A stretch of 64,000 nucleotides of DNA from Lingula anatina (lineage: Eukaryota; Brachiopoda; Lingulata; Lingulida; Lingulidae). The position numbers and the translations under genes were made by a program. The stretch spans positions 249,538-313,537 of the forward strand of contig NW_019776057.1 in the NCBI RefSeq assembly GCF_001039355.2, read 5' to 3'. Positions 35,501 to 49,900 of the stretch are shown piece by piece (within the stretch, counting starts at the first letter, position 1; the number at the start of each line of letters is the position of its first letter). The notes below the pieces were generated by a model. That model ran no database searches. It saw only the letters and a list, made by a program, of their open reading frames with translations, and was not told the DNA's origin.

Positions 35501-38500
35501 GTGTCCAGGAACCACTGTAAATAAATTAATAAATATATACCTGAAAACATGACATTACCTTACTAATACCTGCAGGATGTCTTTGATTGAGTATTCGAGG
35601 TTAATACGCATACCTGTTAAAATTTGAAACTTGGTACCAAGTAGATAATTTTATGCCTATATTTTATAAGCTTTATCAACAGAACATGGACTTGAGGATA
35701 AATAGAATGGAATGCCATCTTTTAACAAGTGGAAAAACTACTCACCTCACAAGCTGCATGGCAAGAATTGAACTGTTTGGTCAAAAGCTCTATCCACTGT
35801 AACATAGTGGGCTGGAAAACAAAGGGGCAAGGGACTATGTATGTATATATTTCTTTATAATACATTAACTGCAACTAATTCTTTTAGAAAGCTCAAATAC
35901 AACAAACGATGCATTTAAAAAATAATGACTTAAGGCTATATTTCCTCACCTTTTCTTTGGCATGAATGAAGGTTTCCAGCACAAAAGATGTGCTGAGTTT
36001 GGCAGCTAGTAAAGGAACCTCTGGATTGTCCTTGGGTAGGGTTGTAGGAAGATAGGCACAGATCTGCCACATGAACCTGAATAATGCAACAAAAATATTG
36101 CAATATAACTGTCAGTGTTTTGGGTAAGAGTGTGGTTCAGATGATGAGGTATCTTGAAAGTAACACTGTATGGAGTGATCTAGATCTGTTTATATCACCG
36201 TAGTGGCATACAGAAAGGTTTGATGTGTTCAAAATTTCCTTAAAAGCTGCTTATTATGAGTATATTTGTAATATACATTCTACATGAGAACTGTTTAAAA
36301 ATGATGGAAAGATCTGGTTTTACTTACCCAAAATATGTGTGTTCAAACAGGTTCTTGTCCTGGATAAACTGCTTATTATCCTGCCAAATCCACTTGAGAA
36401 AAAAGAAAAATTAAGGCAACAATATTAGAAAGACCCAAATCAACAACAAATCATGCAATTTTCATCAGTTAATTTCAAACATTTCTAAGCATCATTCCAC
36501 TCACTATTCAGTTTCTAACATTTGAGCCTAATGAAGCAAGTACAAATGTTCATAGTCTAGAGGCTAGAAGCTGTACTTACATCTGCCAGTTCCTTGCCTA
36601 GCTCAAAATTAAACCTTGGTAACACAGTCTGCTCCACCTGTACATTAGAGGCCTGGGGCTTCATTCTCTCATAAAACAACATGTATGCACTGTTGGTCTG
36701 AAAGAAGAACACGTTTATTTAACATATCAGCCACCTTTCTTTTTCTGCCAAATACCATCTGTTTCACAGCTTATCTCATACGGGGATTTAACAATTTATT
36801 TGACTTAAGGGGATACAGACCCGCCTAATGCCAAATTGATATTCAAGAATTTCTTCAGTAAACACTTTAAATCTGACTGATAATTGCAAGTTACCTTTTC
36901 AAAAGAAAAGTCCATAAACTTGTCTGTCATGGTATCATAAGTCTTGCTCTGAAAGGAGATACTGACATGTAATATCTAAAATTGAACAGTATTTATAGCA
37001 ATATTTCAATAAATTTATTTAGAATCTAAAATCAAATTGAAAAATCCCAGAGACTTGAGTTTTAGTCCTAAACAAATTACACCTGGTGACAATAATAAAT
37101 TCATAGGACTAAAATCCATAAATAAACATTTCTAAAAATGTAGACGTTTATCCCTTTTTACTAGGTACAGAATAAGTCAAAGTAAAAAAATTAATAAAAA
37201 AAATATTATTTACTGTCATTTCTCCTCCAAAGCACTCTGTTGCCAGCTGGGCAGGATCAAATGGTTTCACTTCAGCATCATTAAAGAGATACCTAGATTA
37301 TGAGACAAAATACAACTTCTTAGTGAAATTTGACTTAATAAAATTATATGTCATCAAAGGAGCATAAACAAAAATTATCTTTTTTTTTTAAGAAAATGTT
37401 CTAATGTCTTATGCATATCTTAATCAAGCAAAGAGCAGAAGCAGAGATGCAGACACCAAAGGTTACATGCTTGCTACAACAATTGTGCCAAATTTAGAAC
37501 AAACTGCTGGTGACATAATATCTATCTCTGAGAACACAAGGACTTATTGGGGAATTTAATCTGTGTGAAAAGTAATATCATCAAAAATTTTATCACCTCA
37601 GCTTAAAGTAATTCACTAGGTTCACTAAAGCACACCAAATTTTAGCTCAACTATTCTAATTTGGCTACGGGAAATGTACATTATTTTACTTTTTTGCCAA
37701 CTTTGTCCTCAACTTAGGAAAACAATTGATATTAAAGACATTATATCTGAATAAAAAAGGTTCATATCTATAACCCCTTCATGCTCACCATCTATCCTGA
37801 CCATTATCAGACTGGTGGACCCTGTCCCTGATAAAGCTATAGTAGTGACCTCCGTCTGCTGTCCCAGTATGGACAGTCACTCCAATCAGTTCATAGTCAT
37901 AACCCTCCCTCTCCGCCTCTGTGTCACTGTCTGTTTCTTCCTCCACCTTGTCCTGGGGTTTCTTCTCCACATCCTCATCTGTAAATAATACAATATATAA
38001 ATAGACTCCTTTGGTAAAAGTTCATAGTTTAAAAATGACCTCTCACCAAGTATGACATATAATACTTCTTTTAGCTCTAGGTGATCCCAACAAAGCATTT
38101 TCTTTCATACTCAAGGATTTTCTATTTACAAAAAATGCTTTGATTGGACCATTTCTTCAAACTCAGGAAATTTCTATGAACTAATCTTTTCCTCTCTTGT
38201 CCTATTACGCATCTTTTTTCACATTCAAATAAATTTCCAAGAAAAGGCTTCCTCTCTTTGGTCTCATGAAAATATCATCTTTTTAATTTCAGGGAATTCT
38301 CAAGGAATCTACCTTTTGCTCTCTCTGGTCCCATCAATGTCTTCTCCATGTAGGGTGACATGTCCAGTCTCAGTGGGAAGGAGAAGTGTGTGTTGACCTT
38401 CTCTTTCAGCATGGTCACCATATTGAATGTGTACCGCATGGTGTTGAAGCAAAGAATCTTGGGAAGTTTCTTGAAGCACGCCCTGAATAATAAATAGACA

Positions 38501-41500
38501 AGATAAAGTTGGTAAAGACTTCAGCAACTTAAAAATAAGATAAAAGAACAACATGAAATTCAATCTGTCATGTGTATCATTCTAGGACACTACCTAACAA
38601 AGGAAGATTTCCTTTTTTGCTCTCCTATACTAAATCAATTGTAATGTTTTTTATGTTTATCTATTACATCAAAAATTAGGCCTGAAGATACACCAAAAAC
38701 AAAATTATGATACATAAGACATGAACTACAAAATCAATATCATAATATTAAATGGATACCTTTTTTCAGCCCTAACTTTTTTGCCACAGTTTGAGCAAGT
38801 ATACATGTTGTCTCCTTCCAGTGTGTCCTTTACTGTCACCTCATCAAGGGACTCCTACAATATGGAGATTGACACAATTATGTGACAGTAAACAGTGTTT
38901 TCATTGTCTTGAATATTCCCCTTTTCTACTTAAAATCTGCATTTGTATCCTAAGCCACATTAGGGTTATCATCTTCTACTAAAGAACCTTATTAAGGCAA
39001 GTGAAATAGTAAGAAATGCTCATATACATACATGTATTACTGTGCGCACGTAACAGGGTATTAAAAGTGTCCTTGTGAGTTATCATTATCATGTATAAAT
39101 GCTCCCATCCGCATTGAGCACTAGAAACTATATGCTTTATATATATATATAACTTACATAAAGGTTTTTCATATCAGCAACTTGGCACCTTACAGTGTAG
39201 AATTCCTCAATAGTCTTGCTGACATGGGGGCAGTCCTGCAAGTGAAAAGTAAATCAAATAGGTATCTTTCTTTAATTGAAATATGTACACATCAATAATT
39301 AAATAAAGAAAACCAAGAAGCATACATATCTCATAACTTATAACAACCTGCTTCCATATTACTGAAGGTTAGAAATTTGATCTACCACAAACAATTTATA
39401 TCTGGTCAAATTTGAGATTTTAGTGTGCCCTAATTTCTAAGGCCTCAGATTTTTGGTGTAATTGGAAGATGGACCTTTACTTACCAGAGAAACAACATTA
39501 TTGGTCAGTTTGCCCCCAAACAAGTTCTTCACAAGAGTTTGCTGAAATAGAAGTAAAACTTCAATATATCATTGAATATATATGGCAATCTATATTAGCA
39601 ACACTTAAATTACCAAAAATGTACACATGTAAAAAGTGACTTTCTGGGTGAACTATTTATTGTAATTTGAACGAAAAAAGGAAATTACTTCATACTGGCA
39701 TAATATATAAAACTCCCAATGAACCTATTGCCAGGGATGTAGAAATTATAACAGAAATTATAACAGCCCACTCACCAACTCTGGAGACATCTCCTCCAGT
39801 TTACTGATGAGATCTGTGAAGAACTCTGTCATGTCTTTCTGCTCTCCTGTATTCAGAGGTTGTTTATCCATGGTGTAGACTTTACAGAAACTTCTGGGAT
39901 TGTAGGCCTTCCTCTCACTTTCCTAGAAACAAAACGAAATACAAGATCTTTCTGTATTCACAATTTGGTTGAAAATAAAATAGTTTGTGTTTTTTTTAAA
40001 TATCGATTTGATGACCAAATACCAGAGAGGATTATAAAGATAATAGCAGCACCCCTTAAACACCATGCTGATCACACATCTTACTGTTTGATACAATACA
40101 ATATTATATCATAATTACAGAAATACATTTTGTTTACATTCACGGAATATTTGAGATATTGATATAAACTTTAAACCAGCATCCTAACCATGAGGTAAGC
40201 AAACATCTTCTGTAGTTCAATCAAGGTGCCCTCATATGTGTTGTCATGGGTACACTGGAAATGTATAGATTATAAGCTAAAGAGATATTTGTCAGAAATA
40301 TACTTTCATCTCAAAGCATAACTAATACATAACCTTAATTAGCAAATCTCAAAGCAAATAATGGATTCTAATTTTTTTGTATTATCTGTATCCTCAAACC
40401 AACAAATATATGTAGCAATTAAAATTTTTCATGTGATCACACATAACTAGCTTTCTTGGTAATAACTTTCTTATTGATCTGTCAGCATACTGTTAAAACC
40501 TTCAAATAGACATGTTGTAATACGATTATCAACACACACAAAATTTCTAACTCACACCAGGTGGCAGTGTCCTCCTTACCTTTGCCTCCAAGACAGACTG
40601 CCTTGCCTGTGGAATCATAAACAAGTGCTGCATACAGGTGGCCATATAACAGGTGGCCCCAAGATTGGTCAGCCCTACATAGCCAGACAGTGACCGCTCG
40701 TCTTCATGTGGCCAGTAATCCCAGGGATAGGGGGCATGAGCATCTGTATTACATTGTATAAGAAGTCAAATCACCATCAATTAAGCAATGAGAACCACCA
40801 GTTTGAAGTGATTAATATCAACTGCACTAACTGTACATATTCTAAAATTGTGCTCTTCTGCTAGATACTATAATAAACACATAACTTAAAAAATTCATTC
40901 AGGCATGCTCAAAATACAATTTAAGAACATCAAACCAAATAAAAATATCCTTACCTTTTGTGTGTTGTTTCATAATCATCTCGTGTAGAAAGGTATAATT
41001 GTCCAGGTTTCCCTTCACCAGTTCCACCATGAAATCAAAGACAGCAGACCTGGAGGCCTGGGTCTTACACTTGGGGAAGTATCGCTGACCAGTGTTAGGA
41101 AGGGAGAACAGGTTCCAGAATACATTGTACAGAAACTCCTGAAACAGAACAGATGAACTCTGAAAAACACTGGGATAAGAACTATGTACTAGTCTAGTAC
41201 TATTGTTGACTACAGGGAGTTTATGATGCATTGGGTTAATGGTGAATGACAGGATCAAGGTTTATATCTTACCAATCTTGGGAAATGATAAAAGCAAAAC
41301 AATGACATTTTCGGATAAGAAGTTATCAGTCTGAAACCACAATGACAGGGAGATAGCCATCATAAATTTTTAAAAAGTCACATGACTTACTTCCATAAAA
41401 CTTCCAGTTATTGGGACCTAACAATTTATTTTTCTGTTATTATATTATCTTTATCATACCTAATCTATAAACATTATTTCTTTATAAGTGTTTCAGTGTT

Positions 41501-44500
41501 ACCTGTCCTTTCTGAGTAGACTTAAATGCAGGGTTATGTTTACAAATGGCAGTGGCCAGGTTGAGCAGCCCTATCAGTCCATCATCTTCTATGGAGTTAT
41601 GTCTGGTTTCATGGTACTCTCTCTTCTTCAGAGCCTCGGAGATATACCCCAACAGGGAGTTCAAGTCCACATAACAGTCCTATATTACAAAAAAATATTT
41701 GTAGTCCTTTCTGCAAGTTCTCTGCCTAAAAACACTTTCAAAAAACTTAATACTGTATTCAGCCAAAATACAAAAATTACATTTTTATAAATATATGAAG
41801 CGTTATATGTTAAGCAATATAATAATTATCATTTATGTTTTAAAATAGTCTATATTTGATTCTCATTTTCTCCAAGTGCTCAGTCCTACCTGCTCTCCTG
41901 CCTTGGCAGCGTCCTCCTTGGACATGCTCTCCACCAGACGACACGTCAGCCAGAAATAGTCTCGGCAACCAGGACCATATGGCTCCTTATCCTTTGGGTG
42001 TTCTGCATGCTGCAGAGAAATAATGGCAAGTTATATCACGACTCTGTATCAAACACATTAGTGCGATTCCATGGGTCTGTACATTTGAAATACACGTATT
42101 TTACAGATTCAAACATTTGAATAAAACTATGTATAATCTTAACTTTTATAAAAGCAATTTTTATACTTTTGAGAAGAAGTCTATATAATCTCACAATTTT
42201 ATTTCAACACATTTTCTCTGATAATTAATAATTAAAAAATATTCATAGAGAACCTACCTCTTTCCTGGCAGGCTTCATCATCTCAGCCTCGGGAAGGAAG
42301 CGGAGGAGAGATGCTAGCACTGGCATGAGGAAGCTGTACCCTGTAACGCCATCTACAGTCTGACCCAGACACAACCTGTACAGCCCCCTACAGGCCTCCT
42401 GGCGAACTATTGGCTGAAAGGAAAAAAAATGATAACTTTATATAATTTTATTCAATTCCAGACCATGTCACATGGACACATCTCCTGGCTGAAATAAAAA
42501 GGATAATATGGACACAACTTATTTTTAAAGTTTATTTATACTAAATATAAATTACATCATTTGATGGTAGGTTTAGTTTCACATTGGACTTTATCTGAAG
42601 AGACTGCCCAGTACCTAACAGCACGTTATCTCAAAATTTTTTCAAATTACCATTCACCTATTCTTATGTTCTTAAACAGATCTGTATAAAAAAAAGCTAA
42701 TGAAATATAAAATGAATAAAATAAAATGACGTAAAATTGTAAAATGATTTTATTTTACCTCAGGTGCTTCCAGAGTGAGTCTCTTCAGCCAGTTTTGAAA
42801 CATGTCATTTCCACACAGTGCTGGTTGCACATCAGGACAGCTAAAGGCCCAGGAGACCAGGAAGGACAGGGAGTAGTGGATCACTGGAATTACACCAACC
42901 ACATGCTTCAGATCATTATGTCAACATTGAAATTATCAGTGAGTGATGTTTGATACAAAACACATTGCATACAAAGCACTTAAAAGGGATTTTTCTGAAT
43001 CCAATAACTTGGATATTATAAATTAAGTAAAAAATGTTTTAAAAGATTTTTGGCACAATTCAATTACATACAACTTCCCCCTCCTCTAAAAAGTTATCAT
43101 ATTATTAACAAATCCATGTCAATACAACAAAATACCAGTATGCCACTTGAATTTTCTACTGCACCACAAAAATATCAATATTTCCAGAAATCTTACCTTC
43201 TGCTCTCCCCCATGAGCCTGCCTGGAACTGCTTGGATTCACTGGGCACTGCAGCATCATACAGGATGGTCATCAGGATCTTGATCACATGGTCCACCTCC
43301 ATCATAGACAGTGTGGTCTTAAATTTAAGATGCACATCAACACCCTATTTAAGACTTTGTGTCAGTGAAATAGAATTTCATAGCCAAATATCTAAATAAT
43401 TTCAGCAAAATAGAGAATTAATAATAAAAAATTGATCAAAAGTTTGGTTCAAAAATGTGCAGTATTGTAAATTTATTTTAGCCTGATTAGAATTCAGTTA
43501 GCACCTGGATATAATCTACTATGCTCCACCGAACCAGGATATTGAAATATTGGCATTGATTAAAATAATAGAAATTAAAAAAAAAATTAAAATAATAAAC
43601 CTGTACTAAATAGGGGTTTGCAACAAGTGTTTACCGTAAAATCATCAATGCAGTCAGTTTAGTTTATCATAATTATTATCAGGACCAACATCCCATTAGC
43701 ATACAAAGCACACTTAACAAAATTACATTTGATAAGATGCATTTCAATTCAATTGTACATACATGATTCAATTTAGGAATGACAATGTTTTCCTGTCCCT
43801 TATGTCTCTTGGCTCTCTTCCTTGGCGTTTCATAGCCATCAAATACTTCATCAGAACTAGCATCTGATTGGTTGATAGCAAACTGGCTGACCAACCTTAA
43901 GAGATATGCCAAGCATTCCTGATTCCACTGCAAAATAATATGAATATTTAAGCAAGGTCTAATTTGATATTTCCAATTTTCATTCTTAATTATACCAAGT
44001 TGCAGGAAAAAAGTTTTCAAATTCCTTAGGAAAACAGATGAGCATTGCTATGTGAAATTTTTTTTCTTTTTCATACAAAATAAAAATAGTTTTTGAAAAA
44101 AAGCCATCTCTGTGTACATTTTCATCCTTGCCTACCTCATTCCAATCTTCCTGGTCTTTGATCTGTAGGCTGCCTGACAGAAATATGCTGAATAGATGCT
44201 TCAGACCACCACAGGAGATAAACTGCAAATGTAGAATAACACTGTGAATTGTAGATGATAACACTTTATGCTGTTGAACATAAGTACTTCACAGGGTGAA
44301 AAAAAATCCTGCTTGTATGAAAAAAATTGATTTCAGTTTATCCTATTTTGGAAACATTTGAGTAAGTAATACAAGATCTGTACATTGTATTTCAACTCAT
44401 ATAATTTCACATAAATTTTTGTATGTAACAAATATGTTATCATGCAACCTCTAAAGAAAACTAAAGATGCATCACTCAATTTATTTGAATATAAAGAAGA

Positions 44501-46889
44501 TGCTATTTTACAGTGATAATTAAGGCATATACTCTTGTAGTGTATAAGTCTATGTATTGTTTACGCATCACGCCAGGTGTTGCATGACACCTGGTATCAT
44601 GTGACTTGGTGCGGGAATCTTGAATGTAATAAAGCAGAACTCACAACACTCTAATCAAAATAATGATATAAATATATAACTGCTGGTACCTGTTTACTCC
44701 AAATCTCTTCTGGTAAATCACCTAAATCTACAGATAAATCTGAGTCTGTGCTAGTGAGGTGGGAGTCTCCAGCTCCAGAATAGGAACTTAACTGAAAGAT
44801 GGGTTCAAAACTATTAGGATGAATGCATCAGGTGGTTACAGTGTATCTTGTGTGAAACAGCATCATGTATGTATTATTTCAAAAATATAACTTATACCAT
44901 ACAAAAGAAACATCTTGGGAAACAATTAAGAAGGACTATCACAATATTACCTATATAATGAGTGAAACAACAGCATTACACATTTCTATGCAACACAGCA
45001 AATTGGGCAATTTTGAATGAATATTAGTTGAATATCGAAGTAAACTATGGAGGTATTTACAACATGTCAATTGTGTCATCCAAACAAATGTTGTAAAAGT
45101 TAACTACATTATGGTACAGTAACTTTCCTTCTTCAGTGTTACCCTGCCCTGAGAGTACTTACAATTGACTTCCTCCTATATCTAGGAACTTTGGACAAAC
45201 CCTCCACTATCTGAAGGGAATACATGAGTTTCTGAGGGTGGTGGGCATCCAACAACTCACTCCAGTTTATACTGCTTTGGCTGGATTCCTGGTTAGAAAA
45301 TGTAGAAGTCTTTTTGAATGATCAAAAAAGACAAAAATAAATATGTAAAAGAATCAGGGGCATGTATCCTGACAAATAAAAAAATACATCTTGGTGCAAA
45401 GGTAGCATATACATAAGTTCAAGTTTTGCCATCAAAACTTTCAATATCTGCTCTACACTTCAAGAGTTTGAGAAACATTCCATTAATATGGGCTTAGTAA
45501 TAACTAACAACGAAACCTGCAAACAGATGAAAAGTGAAATACAGTTAAATAATTCCTTTCAACTCACATCTGCATTCATCACACTCTTGAATCCATGCAA
45601 CATCTTGTGGTTTGTGGGCAGTAACATGAGCAGCTCCCAGACCTTCCTGGACTGGACTTTAGCCTTGGTTTGCAGGCTATACTTCTCTTGTGAATCCTAA
45701 AGTGGAATCCAATTCCATGTTCACAATATTCAATGCACTTCTTTACAAGGAGTTAACTTAATGCTATTTCAAATATGCAGTCGCACATTACATTATATTA
45801 GATAGCTGAATGAGCATCAAATTAAAAAATAATACATAAAAAAAAAAACAAATAAAATGACTTTGTAAAGTTTATGAATTATACACTCAGAAATGATAAA
45901 ACATACCTAACAACAATTAATCAATTAATTAACTGATCAGTCAATTTACTACACTCACCATATCTTTATTTTGGCACTTTAAATTACTGAGCTGTTGCAA
46001 CAAATCAAAGAGATTTTCAAAGTGGGGATCCTGGAGCAATAACATCATTGGCAAGCGCTCTTTTGGTGGTGGAGGAAGGAAAGAAGCTGGCGAGCTACCA
46101 TCTTGCTTCCTGGGTGGACGATGACTTGCCCCAACAGATACAAATACAACCTAACAGGACAAAATGTTAGCCTCTGTCAATGACATATTAGAAACCAGAA
46201 CACAGGCATTCATATTTACTTTAAAAGGGATAATGAAAGATTTTTTTGTAAATGACAGATCACAGAGGTAAAATCGGTGAAAACTATTTCATCAATTCTG
46301 ATGGAAATTCATCCTTGTAGTCTATTGACAATGGTCATAAGTTAAAACGTTTCACTTTCTACCCAAAAATAAAGTCATATCTCACAAAGCTTGAAATATT
46401 TCATCAATTGTGATGAATTTTGATTATTTTCAAATTTACACCTATCCTGTGGTAATTATACACAGTATCTCCTACAGGATTTAATTCTTACCTGCATGTC
46501 TTTGATCTGCATCTCTGCTAGTGTCTTCTCATCTAAATCTACTGTTAGTTCCTGGCCCAAAGTCAACATTCTAATTGGTCCATCACCTAGCATAGCACCA
46601 AGTATAGGGGTCAGCACTGAGCCCTGTGCTTGACCTTGACCTTGTTGTTTAAACTTCTGACTAGACTGTTGTTTCTGCAGTGTCTCCCAGCACTTTGTGA
46701 CCTCTGCCCTCAACTCGGCTATCAAGTCACTGGATAACATTTCTAATGTCATCTGAAATAGGATTTCCTCAAATCACTATCTACCTTAATTTTGAAATTA
46801 CATGAACCACACAAAAACAAAAGGTACTGAACATATCCATTTGTTCATTACCCTTGTATGTCAACTAGTTCCTCATCTCATTAGGTATA

Positions 46890-46921
<32 letters not shown>

Positions 46922-49900
46922 ACACAGCAGTATCAATACCCCTTCATTATAACAGTTCAACCCACTGATAAGAAGTACCTTTGAACAAAACCTAACAGTT
47001 TCATTAAAAGCACAAAACACAAACCAAAACCAACCTTTTCAGGCATTCCAGCTGGTTGCAGCACAATCCTGATGGGAGCCGAGCTCCTGTCGTGAAGACT
47101 TTTCTGGTGGCTGTGAATACCTTGGCTCTCCAGCTGCCAGTTACGCAAGTGATACGCATAGCGGCGCCGGAACCCATCAATGTGGTTCTTCAGCAGGATG
47201 AGACCTCGATGAATGATGAGCAACCCCGATTCAGGGCTCTGGAGAAATAAATTTCAAGTAAGTTATCTGATTGGTTTTCTTTAAGAATAAAAAACACATT
47301 AGTTGAATCCAAACTCATTATTGATACTTTAGTAAAATGGTGGTCTAACAGACCTCTGAAGGGCACATGCTGGAAATTTTGTCAATGTAATTTTTACATT
47401 TCTAATGAAACTAGAGGCTCATTGACACACCTTTGAAGTCCTTATTGTATTAAACAGGGTCCTGATCTATACTGCCCATGAATATGTCACTACAGGTATT
47501 GTCAAATTGTCAAAATTACCCCAATGCTGATGATGCAGTTACACATTTTTGATATGTTGTTTGAGAATGACTCATTGCACTCATATTGTAATGTGAAAAA
47601 ATACCCACCTCTTTTAGCCTGTGAGATGCACTGACAAGTCTCTCCATGCATCGACTAATGAATTCTTCCTCCTTTTCCAGTGTTTCATTCCCATCTGAAA
47701 TAAATACACGTATTCTAAAATAAAGTGCTTCAATGCCATCAAAAATATACATAAACCACAAAAGAATGCTACAGACCATGTTAGGAGCACATCTGAACAA
47801 ATAAATCTAAAAGAGATCTTTAACTTGACTAAAAATTGATACGTGTGGTGATCATTTATGCTAAATATGAACAAACCCTTCAGACAAATGCAGATTTTAT
47901 TTATCTAAATAGATGTGGTATTTATTTTGGGTCACCCTGTGGTGTTGGCAGTACTCACAGTTGATATAGTACGTGTTAAGATGCTGTATGGCTGCCAGGC
48001 TGACATCAGTGTTCTGTGCTCTGAGAGCTATACCCCACAGCTGGTCCATGCCACAGATCTAAACAAAGGGTACAATAGCAAAATATCACACAACAAGATC
48101 ATAAAGCATTTAGAAAACTGTCTCCATTTGCAACAAATTAATAAGTTCTAGAGGATAAAGTTTATCAGTAAACATCTTTCACAAATTATCACATTGGCAT
48201 TCAAAATAAAAGTTTATCAGAATGACTGTATTAAAACTGAGGAAATTCTGTAAACAAATATTTCATCAAATGTAGCTAATGGACAAAACTCATCTGAAGT
48301 GCTACCATAAAACACTGAAGGCCAATGTCAGAATAATTCAAATCAATCACATAAAACTGTCAATGAACTCACTTCATCCTCTGAGAGTGGTTGGTCCAGA
48401 GAAGCATTGGCAATTCTTGCCAAATGGCACAGCTGTTGGAACAGACTGAGGCCAGTCATACTCATGTGCTCTGGTTCCAAAAGAGGCATCTAAATGGAGA
48501 TGACATCCACATAATTAAAAATGTGTTTACTATTGAGAGAGAGGGAGAGAGAGAGGGAGGACAGAGAGAAAGAGAGAGAAATGTTAAATTTTTAAGTGCA
48601 TAAACATAAAACAGTGTGTTCATAAGATAGATTTGCAATTACCTTTTCCATAAAGATATGTTTGAGTGTGTCCCAGCCTAAAGCATGGTGGTCCTTGCTC
48701 TTGGCTTGATTGAGAAACCAGTTTAGACACTCGTCAGCCACCTGGAGGTCAAAGTTCAGGTTCATTGTTTGATCAGACACCAGACAACTCCACAACACAT
48801 CCACCTGCTCTAGGTTGAGTCCTGAAAAAATAATATATATAAGGAACCATGTTAGTTAAGCACACATTTTCATTAAAGCAGTTCTTTGTTTTAATGCCAT
48901 AACAAGGTTATGAAAATTTTACCAATTTAACATAAAGGTACACCTATATAATTATTTAGTCAAATATTAAAAAACTGATTCACTGAACTAAAAAATTAAC
49001 TAGAGGATCAGAGAGGCGATACCGCCTCCGAATATTGTACCACCAGCTGGGGTAAGCACGATTGTATAGACCCCCCACACACAAAAAAGGGACACCACCA
49101 CCAGTCTTGTGCTTGACAAGCTGTAAAAAATGCAATCAACAAGAATTCTCAAAATATGCAAAGTAAGATATATAACTAAAAATGGTACTATCAAAGTTCA
49201 NGGAGCCGGCGGAACATACGGGTCGGGACTAAAACCATGGGTACCGCCAGCGCCTACGCTGGTGGTACAATAAACACGTGTCCTGACAACAAGGCAGTTG
49301 TTATATTAATATTGTTATATTATATTGTTACATTTGTGATTTAAGTCTCACCTCTGTAATTGGCTTGCTACATTGCATTATCTTGTTATCAGATGCATTT
49401 GGATAGCACCTACCTAGCTTTATTAGTCAACATGCTTTTAAACCAGTTATATATCAGTTCAACATATATCAATACAATCTTGGAAATGATAACAAGTATA
49501 GACAAAGGCCAGAGCCCATTTTAATTAGGTAACAAGAAAAAGAGACTGAAAACCCGAAACAAATTTCCACTTGTTGACGCAAGTCTATGTGCTAACAACT
49601 ACAACTACAACCACGAGGGACTGCGAGAAATTGCGTTATCCATGCAACAGAACAAAAGAATTTCAATGAGGCACAGCGCGCACTACCTTGATAATAAGTT
49701 GTTCAGGCTCCAGTGGAGCTATCAAAACAGCCTGACCGAATGTTTACCCGAACGCACATAGCTTCAAAGGAAGATGCCGGGTTTCACGTCCTTCTCTCAT
49801 TATGTCCATGGGTCTGAGTAGTTTCTGAAAATCGGCACATATATATATATATATAGTCCCGAGTTGATAAAAAGAACCCGTATGTAAGCAGTCGGGGGCC